Made by a program: the position numbers and the translations under genes. Below are positions 35,134-61,728 of a stretch of DNA of 64,000 nt, in pieces. Location: assembly GCA_021613335.1 (NCBI GenBank), contig JAJTWR010000380.1:311001-375000 (forward strand). The letters are read 5' to 3'. Origin of the DNA: Whitmania pigra (taxonomy: Eukaryota; Annelida; Clitellata; Hirudinida; Haemopidae). The notes beneath the pieces are model-generated. The model searched no databases. It was not told the DNA's origin and saw only the letters and a list, made by a program, of their open reading frames with translations. Each line of letters begins with the position of its first letter. Within the stretch, counting starts at the first letter, position 1.

Positions 35134-36403
35134 ATGAGGCACAACTTGTTCAGACTTGGCTACAAATTTCAGAGTAAATGGCTGGTTCCATTTTTAAGAC
35201 GGCATGTTTCATCTGGATCATCATTCAGGCCAGTACATTGGATTGCAGCTAACAAATCCCTTTGCCTCCGACTGGACTGTGTCTCACCTTGCAGATTATA
35301 TTCTTTCGTACCGCCATCCTGTGATATTTTAACGTATGATCATTGGTTGAAATGCTGTCATGTTTTGTGTGGCTAATTTGATCTTCGAAAATGACTGTTT
35401 TGTTTTTAACGATGAATTTTAGAAAATCGTTACCTGAACGATGGGTTTATGATTCAAAAAGCTTGAATGCATATTACATTTTACGTTTCCAGGGAATTGT
35501 CTGATGTTGATTATGACAGGATTGCAAAGAAAACACTGGATGGCTTAGCTGACAAGTTTGAAGACATCCTGGCTTCTGATGCATTCAGTGATCATGATTG
35601 GGACATTTCTAATCTAGTCAGTTGAATTTTTTTCATTGTAACACAATCAATAAACGCTATCAACAAAGTGAAAAGGAGATTCCTGTTATAAAGTTTTTAG
35701 GTTTATAGCTTTAATGTCATCAGTTTGTTTGTTCAAGAAAGGAACTTTTTATATTCAACATCTTAAACCAGGCTGTAATTCACTGAATAGAATCAGAATA
35801 TTTAAATAATTAATTAAACTAATGCTGATATTATGAATATTATGATTTACCATCAACAACAGCTGAGTGAGTTCAAATTATTATTCTCTGCTTCTCAACT
35901 GTTCAGAACGGGGTTGTGACACTTCAACTGGACAGAAACCTCGGAACATACGTCATAAACAGGCAGTCTTTCACCAAACAAATATGGCTCTCTTCACCCA
36001 GGAGGTTGAGGGAATATTTTGTCATTGATTTTATTTTTATGAAATTAATTAAATAATTTTTAATCTCAGATGAGTGATTGTAATTTTTTCATTGCCACAA
36101 TTGACATTATAATAATTGGAATCGATTGAAACAATAATAAAGGGAATAAATGCGATTAGATTACTATATTGGACTTTGAATTAACTTAATCAATGTATTT
36201 TATGTACTCTTTAAAAAATAATTTCTCTGGAATGTCGTTTAATATTTTTTTTCAGTTCTCCGAGGCGCTTCGATTTTGTCGGCGGGGAATGGATCCACAG
36301 TCACGACAGGATCAGTCTTCCTGATCTCCTCAAACAGGAGTTCACGCAAATGTTTCCTGATCATTCGGAACTTTTTGACTTTGTCGTTGAGCATGGGAAA
36401 TAA
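35134..36403 (+). CDS. FXN: Frataxin, mitochondrial
   Basis: Four exons join in phase: 35134-35333, 35493-35616, 35907-36004 and 36256-36403, giving 189 aa (human 210). Frataxin is a mitochondrial matrix protein that accelerates iron-sulfur cluster assembly on the NFS1-ISCU complex. The first exon (about 66 aa) is Arg-rich and nearly free of acidic residues, as expected of a transit peptide. The mature part shows [20 protein letters not shown] with acidic residues on the first helix, then [19 protein letters not shown] including the conserved Trp, and [14 protein letters not shown]. The C-terminus is short (FDFVVEHGK). The gene lies head-to-head with GRHPR and in tandem with the JmjC gene 343 bp downstream. 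Confidence 0.95.
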
Positions 36404-36745
36404 ATGTCAAATGTTTTTGCCAGAGAATCGTTCGAAAGCTTTCTCGGCAATTTTATGTTTGCAATTGGCCAATTGTTTACGAGATGTTGCTATTTCTGTT
36501 GTTTTGTTGAGGATTTTGTTCGAAGAAAAATATGAACTGATTTAGTCATGGGCTTTTTTAATTGATGTTTGTCAATCCTCAAATTGCTGCAAAGTATGTC
36601 AGAAGTTGGTGTGGTACTGATTGTAATTGATCAGTATTTGAAGCAGTCATCACTTAGTTGTCTGACATACAACAGTCACTTTAACCAAGGCAAGTGGTTG
36701 TGGTTCAGTGGAGGTAAACTTTCGAACCAATTTCATGCTAATTAG

Positions 36746-38640
36746 GCATTGAGTATGATCAATCCGGTCAGCTCAAAGAGTACACAGAGAGATTTCTGCA
36801 GCATTGCATGGCAGGGAGTTTCATTAACTTCCACATTGATGGTGGAGGATCTTCCATTTGGCATCACATTTGCAAAGTGTGTTGACTTATTTTCATCTTC
36901 TTTTGCCTTCACTAAACTTACATGTGCTGGACCTTAAATCTTATGTTCTCTGTGGATTATTTAAGGGCAAAGAATTGATTTATCTCATAAAGCCAACGGG
37001 TGATGGATCAGATGCAATCCAACGGTATGCCGACCGGGTCGATTCGTACGGCAACGATTCTCGGTCAAGGTCCTTCTTCGAACATAGCAATCAGCCCCTG
37101 CAATGCTACCGGTAATAACTGATGAGAATTTTCGAGCTTAATGCTTTGAAATTTTTGATTGAAGCTTACTTTACCAGCTATGGTTATTGTGGTTACTGAT
37201 GTTAGATTGTTTGATTTTATATTTCCAGCATTGAGGTTGCAGAAGGCCAGACGATATTTATACCTGGAGGCTTCATTCGAGCATCGTTCTACCCAGAAAA
37301 AACTGTAGTCTTGGGGGGAAACTTCCTCAGCTTGTACAACGTGGAAACTCAGCTCAGGTTTGAATTGATCTTGGATTTTATGCAACATATGATATTGCTC
37401 ATTAGTTTATTTGATGATTTAGTTGCACATTTTAACATTAGTTAACATTTTATGAAGATGTTTTCACATGGAAGAAACCCTCGGCATGGTGCCAGAATAC
37501 AGATTTCCTGGATTTAAGGAGTTGCACTGGAGAGTTGCTCGTCGCCTTTCCGAATGTTTGGTCAATCGATTTCTGCCATAAAGATAGAAAATGAAGATGT
37601 TTTTTTTCAATTGAAGCTACCAGCTGCCCAAAAAATCCGAGGCTTAAGGAAAATCTGACTCTGCTGTACAATGAGCTGGAGCAGTGGGACAATGTTGAAA
37701 GGGAGAATGGCAGTTCTGCTGGGGTGACTACTTTTTAGAAATTATGATAATTTATGGTAATTTGTTCATTTATTTTATTTTTGTATTTATTAGTTAATAT
37801 TAAGTTAATCTTGTTTGATCTGCTAATTGATTCAAATTTGTTCACAGTGCTCCTATTTATCAAACAACATCTCAACAACCAGTATCTTAAGTGGCTTGGA
37901 ATATTACATAAGTCTCTATGATAAGGTGGCATTCTTGATTGGTAACATTGGCACATTCTGATCTTTACAAGTTCTTTGTATAATTTAGGATGATGAAGAT
38001 GAACTGGGGGACAAGAGAGGTCCTGCATTCCAGGGCGATTCCACGGACACGGGCAGCGAGTCGTCGGGGAGTGGAGCCACTTGTTCTGCTTCAGGCACTG
38101 CTGCTGGCATGGGTATCAGAGAGTTTGAAGGAATTGCTGCCAGTTCCAGACAGGTTGACTGATATATTGTTACCCATCAATGCAGTTTGAGTATGATTTT
38201 AGGTTTATTTGTATATCGCCATAAGCGTAAGCTTCAGGGGCGCTCAACCATTTGCCTAGCCACACATCCGAGGGGCACTTTGTGGCAGTACAAGTAACAT
38301 AACAACTGTTTGCAGGCATGCTATCCTCCGAGCTAACTTGTATGCCAAATGATAACGATAATAATATCGGTGATAATAAGTTAATTCGTAAGGCACGTTG
38401 CACGTAATTAAGAGTGCCTCGCTTGACTCGAATGAATTTGTTTGTACGAATGCATTTATTATTATATAAATTAATCTGCAAGAACATCGAAGCGTGTGTT
38501 GCACAGAGTCACGTGCGGTAATGTATTTCAAGAACGAGCTGCAATCATTATTCGTTTTGTTGTGCTTTTAGGTGCCACCCGGGGTCGATCCGGCAGACGA
38601 CCTCAGCGATTCGGACGACGGACTTCCTCTAAGCAATTGA
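36746..38640 (+). CDS. JmjC-domain protein related to KDM2/KDM7, probably catalytically inactive
   Basis: Exons 36746-36876, 36966-37111, 37229-37357, about 37458-37550, about 37624-37723, 37989-38153 and 38572-38640 give a JmjC core and an acidic tail. The core reads SFINFHIDGGGSSIWHHICK, GKELIYLIKPT, GQTIFIPGGFIRASF, VLGGNFLSLYNVETQLR and PEYRFPGFKELHW, collinear with PHF8/KDM7 and KDM2. The His-x-Asp iron ligands are present, but the third ligand (His in WIHA) is Arg (FIRA). The 2-oxoglutarate Lys after the beta strand appears as GKE rather than GEK, and the Thr before FHID is Ile. No PHD finger or CXXC domain is found. The tail (GDSTDTGSESS, then DLSDSDDGLPLSN) is acidic and Ser-rich. The 5' end and the junction after the fourth exon are unresolved. 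It may act as a chromatin-binding pseudoenzyme, as human PHF2-type proteins with a replaced ligand suggest. Confidence 0.75.
38200..38360 (+). repeat. Dispersed SINE-like repeat, copy B
   Basis: This is the second copy of the repeat at 33290, in the last intron of the JmjC gene. It again ends in a GATAA/ATAATA-rich microsatellite. Identity with copy A is roughly two thirds by eye, so the copies are old. Confidence 0.5.
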
Positions 38641-39172
38641 ATGGTCTCTCTACCATCGTACATTTAGAATCTCAAAATTTGTTTATTATGTTTCAGTTGA
38701 TGCGTTAACATTCAATGGTTATCAGGACGGATGTAGTTGCTTTATTTGCATTTGGTCGCCAGTTTCTGTTTCTTGAGATCGGCGGTAACTTGTGAATTGT
38801 CATTTGCGATTATCGTAACTCTCTGCAAAGGTATCCCGATGTGTGTTCTCTTGACTGACTATACCAGGGAGGTTTTGTTTGATTTACTTGCTATCTGCCA
38901 CCTGCTTCTGTTTCTGTCTTGAGATTTGTCATGATTTGTGAATTGACATTTGTGGTTGCCATAACTCTCAGGAAAGGTTTATTGCTTTGATTTCTTCTTA
39001 TTTTGCTCCATGTTACTAAGTGTTACCAACTGTTCCTTTTGATTTAACTGTCACCAATGCATATTGCCATTCTTTTTGTGAACTACCTTCATGAAGTATT
39101 AGCTATTTTTTTACCTATTATTATCACTGTTTTTTGTTTTTCAGTCACTAAAGTGATGACCAGTGTGGTCGC

Positions 39173-39178
39173 AATAAA
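39173..39178 (+). terminator. Polyadenylation signal AATAAA
   Basis: AATAAA lies about 530 bp after the stop of the JmjC gene, in an AT-rich region with downstream T-rich sequence. It is the best candidate 3' end for that gene. Confidence 0.4.
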
Positions 39179-39179
39179 A

Positions 39180-40721
39180 GTGCATTAAACTAGATCATGC
39201 CTTTTGATTCAATTAATTAAGAGGAATTTATTTTGAAATTTTCTAATTTATTTTTCAGTCTCTTTGAAAGTTTTTCTCTACTGGGAAACATTTCAAGCCT
39301 ATAAGGAGTAGACTTATCTACCTATTGAATATTTATCTTTTAGTAACGGTTGTGTACAGGGAAGTCAGTGGATGTGACGAAGGCATGGTGCCTTGAAGTT
39401 GTTTGACTATTTGATTTGAACAAGATATGGAAACCTTTAAGGTACTGCACATAGTTTGGCTGATACGGCGAAGTTTTAATAGAGGATTATTTCCTTCCAA
39501 TACAACATTTAAGATAGCATGTTTCAGATTTTTATTTCTGCACTTTAAAAATTTGTTAGATTTCGAAAATAGAGGAAAAATAATATCAAAATTAGTATTT
39601 AAATTTCCTTCAAGTTCATGTAAACATCCGTACAACAACAGCCATCATAATGAAACCGACGATCGAGTCTTGACATCACGAAGATCAAATAAACAAGGCT
39701 GATAACAGTTTGCTTGACAAGGGCTCCGGTAGGCCAATAAATAGCTTCAACTTTGAGCGTTAATGTTCGCTTTAAAACAACATCCTATAATCTATAAAAT
39801 GTCGTCATACAATAACAAACAAGTTTTAAAACGAGAGCTAGAAAAGGGGAAAAGCCCGACGCAGCAACTGACCAATCACCTGGCCAATCATATCAAACAT
39901 ACTCATCACGTGACACAATCTAGATTGCCAGTGGTTCCGAGATTTTCCTATTAACAATCGGTGGATATTTACAAATGCATTTTTACTAATTATCGGGCAT
40001 TATTTATGATGTAAATGCGAGGCCAAAGCTTGTAATAATGATTATGATAATTGAGGCCGAATATTAATATTATTTATGGCATAAACAAGGCTTTTATTGC
40101 TATTACTGGGCTACAGCTCGCCCATGTTGCGCTTCTGACAGTTTCTTAGGTTTGACCTTGGGACTTTAATCTTTGGCATTTCTTCAATTGACCTCGTTAG
40201 CAGTTCCCAGCATTCTGTCAATTGTAATAATTAATTAGCTCTTAAGTGGTTAATTAATAAATCAATATTGTAATGCTGTTGATTATATCAGAAATAATTA
40301 ATTACTATGAATTAATAACTGTATAATTAATAAGTTAATAACTGCTTGAAAACATTGCTTAACACGAAAAAAATAAATTCTTCGAATAAAATAATAATAA
40401 TAATAATAAAAACAATTTCATTATTATTAAGTGGTTGGCTACAGCAGTTTTCGTTTCAATGCTAATACCAACTTGGTCTTTATATTCTGCGTAGAGTTTC
40501 TCACCTTTTAGACCCTTGGTATATAGGCGACACCATAGCAACGACGACAATAACATCGACAACATTATAATTAGCCAATAATAATCCAAAAAGTCAATTT
40601 AATAATGTATTTAAAATAAATTCATTAGTGCAAAGATTTAAAACAAAAATAATTTAAAAGCAACTTTTGCTGTTAATAAAAACAAATTTCATTAAAATTA
40701 AAACAAAAAACGGTAACATAC
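39180..40721. other. Gap between convergent genes
   Basis: The region between the end of the JmjC gene (plus) and the last placed exon of the PDZ gene (minus). A palindromic E-box TCACGTGA lies at 39906-39913. The missing terminal exon of the PDZ gene is probably near 40440-40600, where two readings are possible: a short exon ending in a stop soon after an ACCAAG acceptor, or a longer frame containing EKLYAEYKDQVGISIETKT. I cannot choose between them. Confidence 0.35.
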
Positions 40722-55549
<14,828 letters not shown>

Positions 55550-56215
55550 CTTGTCACAGGTAATAACAACTTGTTCACGATACGGTGATAAAATAAGCAA
55601 AACAGCTCTACAGAAATCTCGGTATTTTATAAAACTCTAAAAATCTTTCCTCCCGAAAACTACTCGAGCGAGACGAGAAATCAGTCAAGAAATCGCTGAG
55701 GGAATGGTCAGTCAGAATAAGGCTGTCAGAATAAGGTTACAAGGTAGGTGAGCCGAAAGGTGTGCGCATGTTAACCAAGCACTCAAGGTGATACAACAGG
55801 TGCGTTCGTGCATGAAATAAAAGTTGTCTGTTAGAATTATTCCTATGCCTCAAATTACCTAAAAATATTAACTTTATATTCATTGAAATTAGCATCTTAA
55901 TGTAATTAACGTAATTGTCATCGTTCACGCTTGAGTGATTAGCAATGCTTTTTGTTTTGATTGTGATGATGATGATGACGGCTCGAGTCCCCTGGGTATC
56001 AATAGAGATTTCAACCATTGTTCGCTCAACCTATCAACCAACTAATCAATCAATTTGCATGGAGAGTGATTGATCGTCTAGCGGAGGAATGAGGCGATGA
56101 ACAATTGAAAAGATGAAAGTCAAATGAAAGTGAGAGAGAGAGCTTAAAAAGAGAGTGTCACGTAAGGAAAGAATGAATGTTGAATTGTGTAAACCACCAA
56201 CATCGTCATCAATCA

Positions 56216-56450
<235 letters not shown>

Positions 56451-56662
56451 ACACAGCATCAATATTTACTACGTTATTTAAAAGTATTTATTGCAGATAT
56501 TCATTTGTATAAATAGATTTGCTTGTTTAAAATTAATTAATAACATACTAAGCAATGTAGTTACAATTAACAATGGAGACAAAGTAATATTAATATTAAA
56601 TAACAACAATAGTTTAACTTTAATATTTACATTTCCATGTAAAAATGCAAGCACTATCTCAC

Positions 56663-56786
56663 CTTTGTCCAATTCCTCCGCAAATGTTTTATCAACTTTG
56701 TTCAAATCTTTTCCATGAAAAATAAAATTGGCGGCAAAATCCTTGACTCGATCACAACTTGTTGACAATTTCGGTTCTCTGCCCAT
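56663..56786 (-). CDS. Possible alternative first exon of the PDZ gene, or separate gene
   Basis: An ATG at 56786 opens 41 codons (MGREPKLSTSCDRVKDFAAN, then GKDLNKVDKTFAEELDK) and ends at a good donor (GTGAGA) in phase 1. It could splice to 55539-55522 using the acceptor GTCGTCAG, adding 41 residues ahead of DEAMT and bypassing the ATG at 55549. That would make 55522-55539 an 18-nt exon. The alternative is an unrelated small gene. Confidence 0.35.
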
Positions 56787-57121
56787 TTATAAGACTGAAC
56801 CTTTCGGAAGACCCACCCACGAAGCTCTGTGATTGGACGGAATTGTGTCAGTTCAAAGGTCAATTTGCACACCGATGGAAGTCATTTAGAATTGTGTAAC
56901 ACGACAATGGTTTATTGCGTTCTTTTAGATGTCGTCTATTGTGTATATTGCGTACCGATATCATTTAATCATCGTCAACATCGTCATCATTATCCTCAAC
57001 ATCACAATCGCTACCATCACCGAAATCATCTTCATCATCATCATCACTATCATCACTTTCATCATCATCATCATAATATTTCTCTAAATTCCTAACATAA
57101 AACAGACCACTTACGATATCA

Positions 57122-57165
57122 CTGGTCATTAATCGATATATCGGTTACTCATCTATCTCTATCTC

Positions 57166-57216
<51 letters not shown>

Positions 57217-57290
57217 CTCCCTATATATATATTCCTTACATATATACATCTGTCTCTCTCTATCATTGTCAACATCTCTCTCCATTCGTT
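57122..57290 (+). repeat. (CT)n and (AT)n dinucleotide microsatellites
   Basis: A (CT)n run (57170-57200) passes into (AT)n (57200-57216), with repeated CTCC/TATATA units after it. Confidence 0.9.
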
Positions 57291-57774
57291 CCAAAGTATT
57301 GGCAGATGTTTGTGGTAAGAAATAATTTTTTAAATTTCCAGGACAATCAAAACCTGTGCATTGTTGGGTTGTTGTGGTGATGCAACTATTGAGGTAACAC
57401 ATTTACCTGGATTGTTTACCGCTCACATTCACTCAATCACCCATTAGATTATTGCTACTTATTATGTATATAAACTATTATTAACTTTAATGACAATAAA
57501 AATTTAACAAATAATAGCAAATAATAATTATTAATAATATTGTAATTACACTAAATAATAAATATTGCGATAAATATTATTACTTATTAATAATAAATGT
57601 TATCATTATTATTATTGCTCCTATTAATTTTTTTATTATCGTTGAGACAACACCAGACATAAACAAACATTCTGAAACACCTGTCTCCCCAATACAGGTT
57701 GCGCAGGTTGATTTACTGCAGAGGTAAGCCATGCGACGATGTCAAAGGCGCTGCAGGAGGCTTTCGGAGTAACA

Positions 57775-57985
<211 letters not shown>

Positions 57986-59324
57986 TCATTTACATTATTA
58001 CTATTATTATTGGTTTATTTTTTAATCAGTGTTATGTCATAACTATTGTTATGCTATCCTTATTATTAACATACCATAATTATTATCATTACTTCATGTT
58101 ATTATTATTATTATCATGACATCATATTTACTATAATTTAAACAGTATTCTAGAACTAAATTAATACCTTCATAATAAAAATATAATATGCAATAAAACA
58201 TGAAAATATATAATAATAAATCAAATAAACATATGTAATGTCAATACAATAAGAAGCATTGGCAGACAGAAGACATTAATTATTATCTTCCAATCGTAAG
58301 TCGTTCAAATCCAATTTCAATTCTCTTTCATCCTGGGTGGCTTTACCATTTCCTGCTCAAACGTTGCCATTAAATACTCCGCGATGATGATGATGATGGC
58401 CATTTTTAATAAGAACCTTTAATTGGGTTGTTATGATCTTCTGCTGGGAGTTGAACTCTAGGGCTGTCGGTCAATTGCTTGTTAAATGATAATTGAATAA
58501 TGCAAGTTTGTGACGTTTCTGAAAATAATAACATTATATAGAAAGCTTGGATTTTGGTTAGAGTTAGAATTAAGGTTAGTGTTTCGTAGTTGATGTTACT
58601 GGAGATAAATGTTGGAATTTCCTAGTACTTAATTATGTTAGAATTAAACTTTTTGTTATTGTTTTTAAATTACACTTTTATATTTGCGTTGACACGAATG
58701 GAATTCACTTTTGTTTTTATCATCATTCAAAAAAAGATTTTTTTAATTTACAAAGAAGCCTTTCTTTGCGTAAAAACATAATCAGATATAAAAGGAGTCA
58801 ACAAGCGAAAGGTGGTAGTGATCGGTTTCAGGGGACTCGTTACGGGTCCTTGAGGGTGGGTAATACCCACTGGGTTTGGGAATTGCTATGACTTGTTGCC
58901 CTTGAGAAAAAGTTGAGAAGGGCTCTGATGAATAGACCTTGGAATCGGTTTAAAGGTGTTGCAGCTAATATGGTTGCAGTATTTAAAATGGTAATCGTAT
59001 TTTATTAATGCACTCAAAGTAACTTTATTGCAGCTAATGTACTTATTACCTCTTTTATGTAGGATGTCAGCTCATTCGCAATAATTTATAAAATAAACCT
59101 GTCTTTTAACCTTTAACCCAGCCATGGGTACGAATGAAACATCATCATCATCATCACAAAATTAAAGCAATATGACTGACTGTAATTTTAGGATTAACAT
59201 TTGAACGATTGTATGAATAGCTGAATGACTATTGAATTTAGGGAACAAGTTACACGCTGTTTAAGTTCCTCAATTCGACCTTGGCAAGGTGAAAACCTAC
59301 GTGAAAGGGTGGGTAGGTATGTGG
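57986..59324. other. Intergenic gap without a supported gene
   Basis: AT-rich sequence with short GAT and ATT runs (58390, 58100, 59145). I see no exon, RNA gene or element ends. Confidence 0.45.
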
Positions 59325-59329
59325 ATGGG

Positions 59330-60027
59330 TGGATATATGGATGGATGGATGGATGGATGGATGGATGGATGGATGGATGGATGGATGGATGGATGGATGG
59401 ATGGATGGATGGATGGATGGATGGATGGATGGATGGATGGATGGATGGATGGATGGATGGATGGAGGATGGATGGATGGATGGATGGATGGATGGATGGA
59501 TGGATGGATGGATGGATGGATGGATGGATGGATGGATGGATGGATGGATGGATGGATGGATGGATGGATGGATGGATGGATGGATGGATGGATGGATGGA
59601 TGGATGGATGGATGGATGGATGGATGGATGGATGGATGGATGGATGGATGGATGGATGGATGGATGGATGGATGGATGGATGGATGGATGGATGGATGGA
59701 TGGATGGATGGATGGATGGATGGATGGATGGATGGATGGATGGATGGATGGATGGATGGATGGATGGATGGATGGATGGATGGATGGATGGATGGATGGA
59801 TGATGGATGGATGGATGGATGGATGGATGGATGGATGGATGGATGGATGGATGGATGGATGGATGGATGGATGGATGGATGGATGGATGGATGGATGGAT
59901 GGATGGATGGATGGATGGATGGATGGATGGATGGATGGATGGATGGATGGATGGATGGATGGATGGATGGATGATGGATGGATGGATGGATGATGGATGG
60001 ATGGATGGATGGATGGATGGATGGATG
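59330..60027 (+). repeat. (GGAT)n tetranucleotide array, about 700 bp
   Basis: About 170 GGAT units run with only four interruptions (about 59465, 59802, 59973, 59992), each a local unit-length change that shifts the reading frame. Frames of 190-300 codons on both strands are read-through of the repeat. The near-perfect units suggest recent expansion. Confidence 0.97.
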
Positions 60028-60460
60028 CGAGATTTTTGGGGAAGAAAGTTCGTGTTGTATAAGGTGATTTTGGCGATGAAGTGCCATTATGCCATTCTTA
60101 AAGATTATAGGTTGATGATGAGTATTGCGTCAAATAAGACGATGATGATGATTTTTAATTGTGACGACGACGACGACGAGGATGATGAACCTGGGGCATG
60201 TCAGGGAACTACCTTGATGGCGCTTAGAAGTGGGGCAATGTAAAAAGTAAGTAAATAAACACGGAGAGTTGAAAGACACGCAATCACAAAACAAACTATA
60301 CCAAGGATAATTCCGTAACCGGGCAGGATTACTTCAGTCACTCATTCATTCATTCTTTCACTCATTCGCTCAAATACGTATTCATTCTTCGGGTACAGCA
60401 GAAAGATGAAAGGAAATCAAATTAAGAGATGGCTTCTCTTTCTTAGTTTCATTTGATCAA

Positions 60461-60544
60461 CTGATGACGATGATGGTAATGATGATGATGATGATGATGA
60501 CGATGATGGTAATGATGATGATGATGATGATGACGATGATGGTA

Positions 60545-60585
<41 letters not shown>
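60461..60585 (+). repeat. 33-bp minisatellite built on GAT
   Basis: The motif ACGATGATGGTAAT begins at 60467, 60500 and 60533, an exact 33-bp period, with GATGAT filling between. It is a higher-order tandem repeat that grew from a trinucleotide array. Confidence 0.85.
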
Positions 60586-61728
60586 GATCATGGCGGGCAC
60601 CCCTGCCTAAATAAATGTGTTGCATCTTAAGATCCCTGCAGTAAGGTCACACGTGTTGAATCAGTTGGAGCTACCCTTTCAGTAATGATGGCAATGATAT
60701 CATTACTATTATTATTTGTATTTATTTTTTTTTTTTTGCTTTGAATCCCATTCATCGTCGTTGACGATGCCACTTATTTGAAATTATTATTACTTTGTAA
60801 TAATTGTTTCAACATCATCTAGTAATATTAATAAATGATAATTAATAATAACAATAACCATTATAAAATAAAACAAATTTTGGTTGTTCTTATTACTGTT
60901 GTTGTTATTGGTTGAAATATAGATGTTAACCACTAAACGTTTTTCCATATAAGCATTTTTCTCAGCAATCTCTAACCCCAGACTTGAGTCAAAAATAACA
61001 ATGGAATTAAAATGTGTGTTTCGAGAAAAAGAACACCCGCCTAGTTCGACAGCGTGACACCGATGCATCTGCAAACCAAAGATGTTGACAGAAAATAGCG
61101 CATAACCCGATTTCTTGTTTTAAATGTGATGGTTAACTTAATAGTAATGGATGATGGCAAGATGACATAAAAGTACATGATGACATAAAAAATAAATTAA
61201 ATCTATTCTTTCCTACACCAAATTGTTCTAGATTCAACACTGTTTTTGTTATAATTTTGGAACATCGTGTCACCCCGCACTTTTGTAGCAATAAAGTTTT
61301 GGAACTATCACTAATCCAATGTTCGGATCAAGAACGTCATTTCAGCTTTTTCAGAGGAGGGAGCAAAACTTGAGGAGTTAATCTTTTTTTATTGATGCAA
61401 TAAATGTTATCAAAAAATTAGAGAGAATCTCTGCTTTTGATTAATTGGTAATTCTTGTCAGAGAGTTACTACGTTAATAAGCTACTGCGTTAAATTTAGA
61501 GACTTCAAGTTAGACAGTGACATAAATTTTAAAACCTTTTCTATTTTTAATATTTACTTCACATTTTTATACATAATTAATTTAATAATAATAATAAATT
61601 AATTTTACACTGTTTTCTTTTAAATGCAAACACCCCGCTGGCCTCTTACAGATGTTTGGGTTCCACAAAACTTTTCGCTCCAAATTACAATAGTTAAGAA
61701 ACAGATCTGCAATATACTGGGCAGTACA
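60586..61728. other. Intergenic gap without a supported gene
   Basis: No gene is recognised. The minus-strand frame at 60790-61074 has no domain and no splice-consistent neighbours. The last part is presumably the promoter and 5' untranslated region of the gene starting at 61729. Confidence 0.4.

Noticed and set aside
36596..36713. Possible first exon of the JmjC gene (39 codons, donor GTAAAC, phase 1)
   Set aside because: Phase fits the next exon, but the implied intron is only 32 bp, too short for normal splicing; an earlier donor near 36675 would give 71 bp but is weak. The 5' end is left open.
39333..39702. Overlapping 91- and 101-codon frames on opposite strands
   Set aside because: Neither shows a domain, splice-consistent neighbours or a convincing start; treated as noncoding 3' region.
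59194..60243. Open frames of 192-304 codons with Trp-Met-Asp-Gly or Ser-Ile-His-Pro repeats
   Set aside because: They are read-through of the GGAT/ATCC tetranucleotide array in all frames on both strands, with no unique sequence of coding character at either end.
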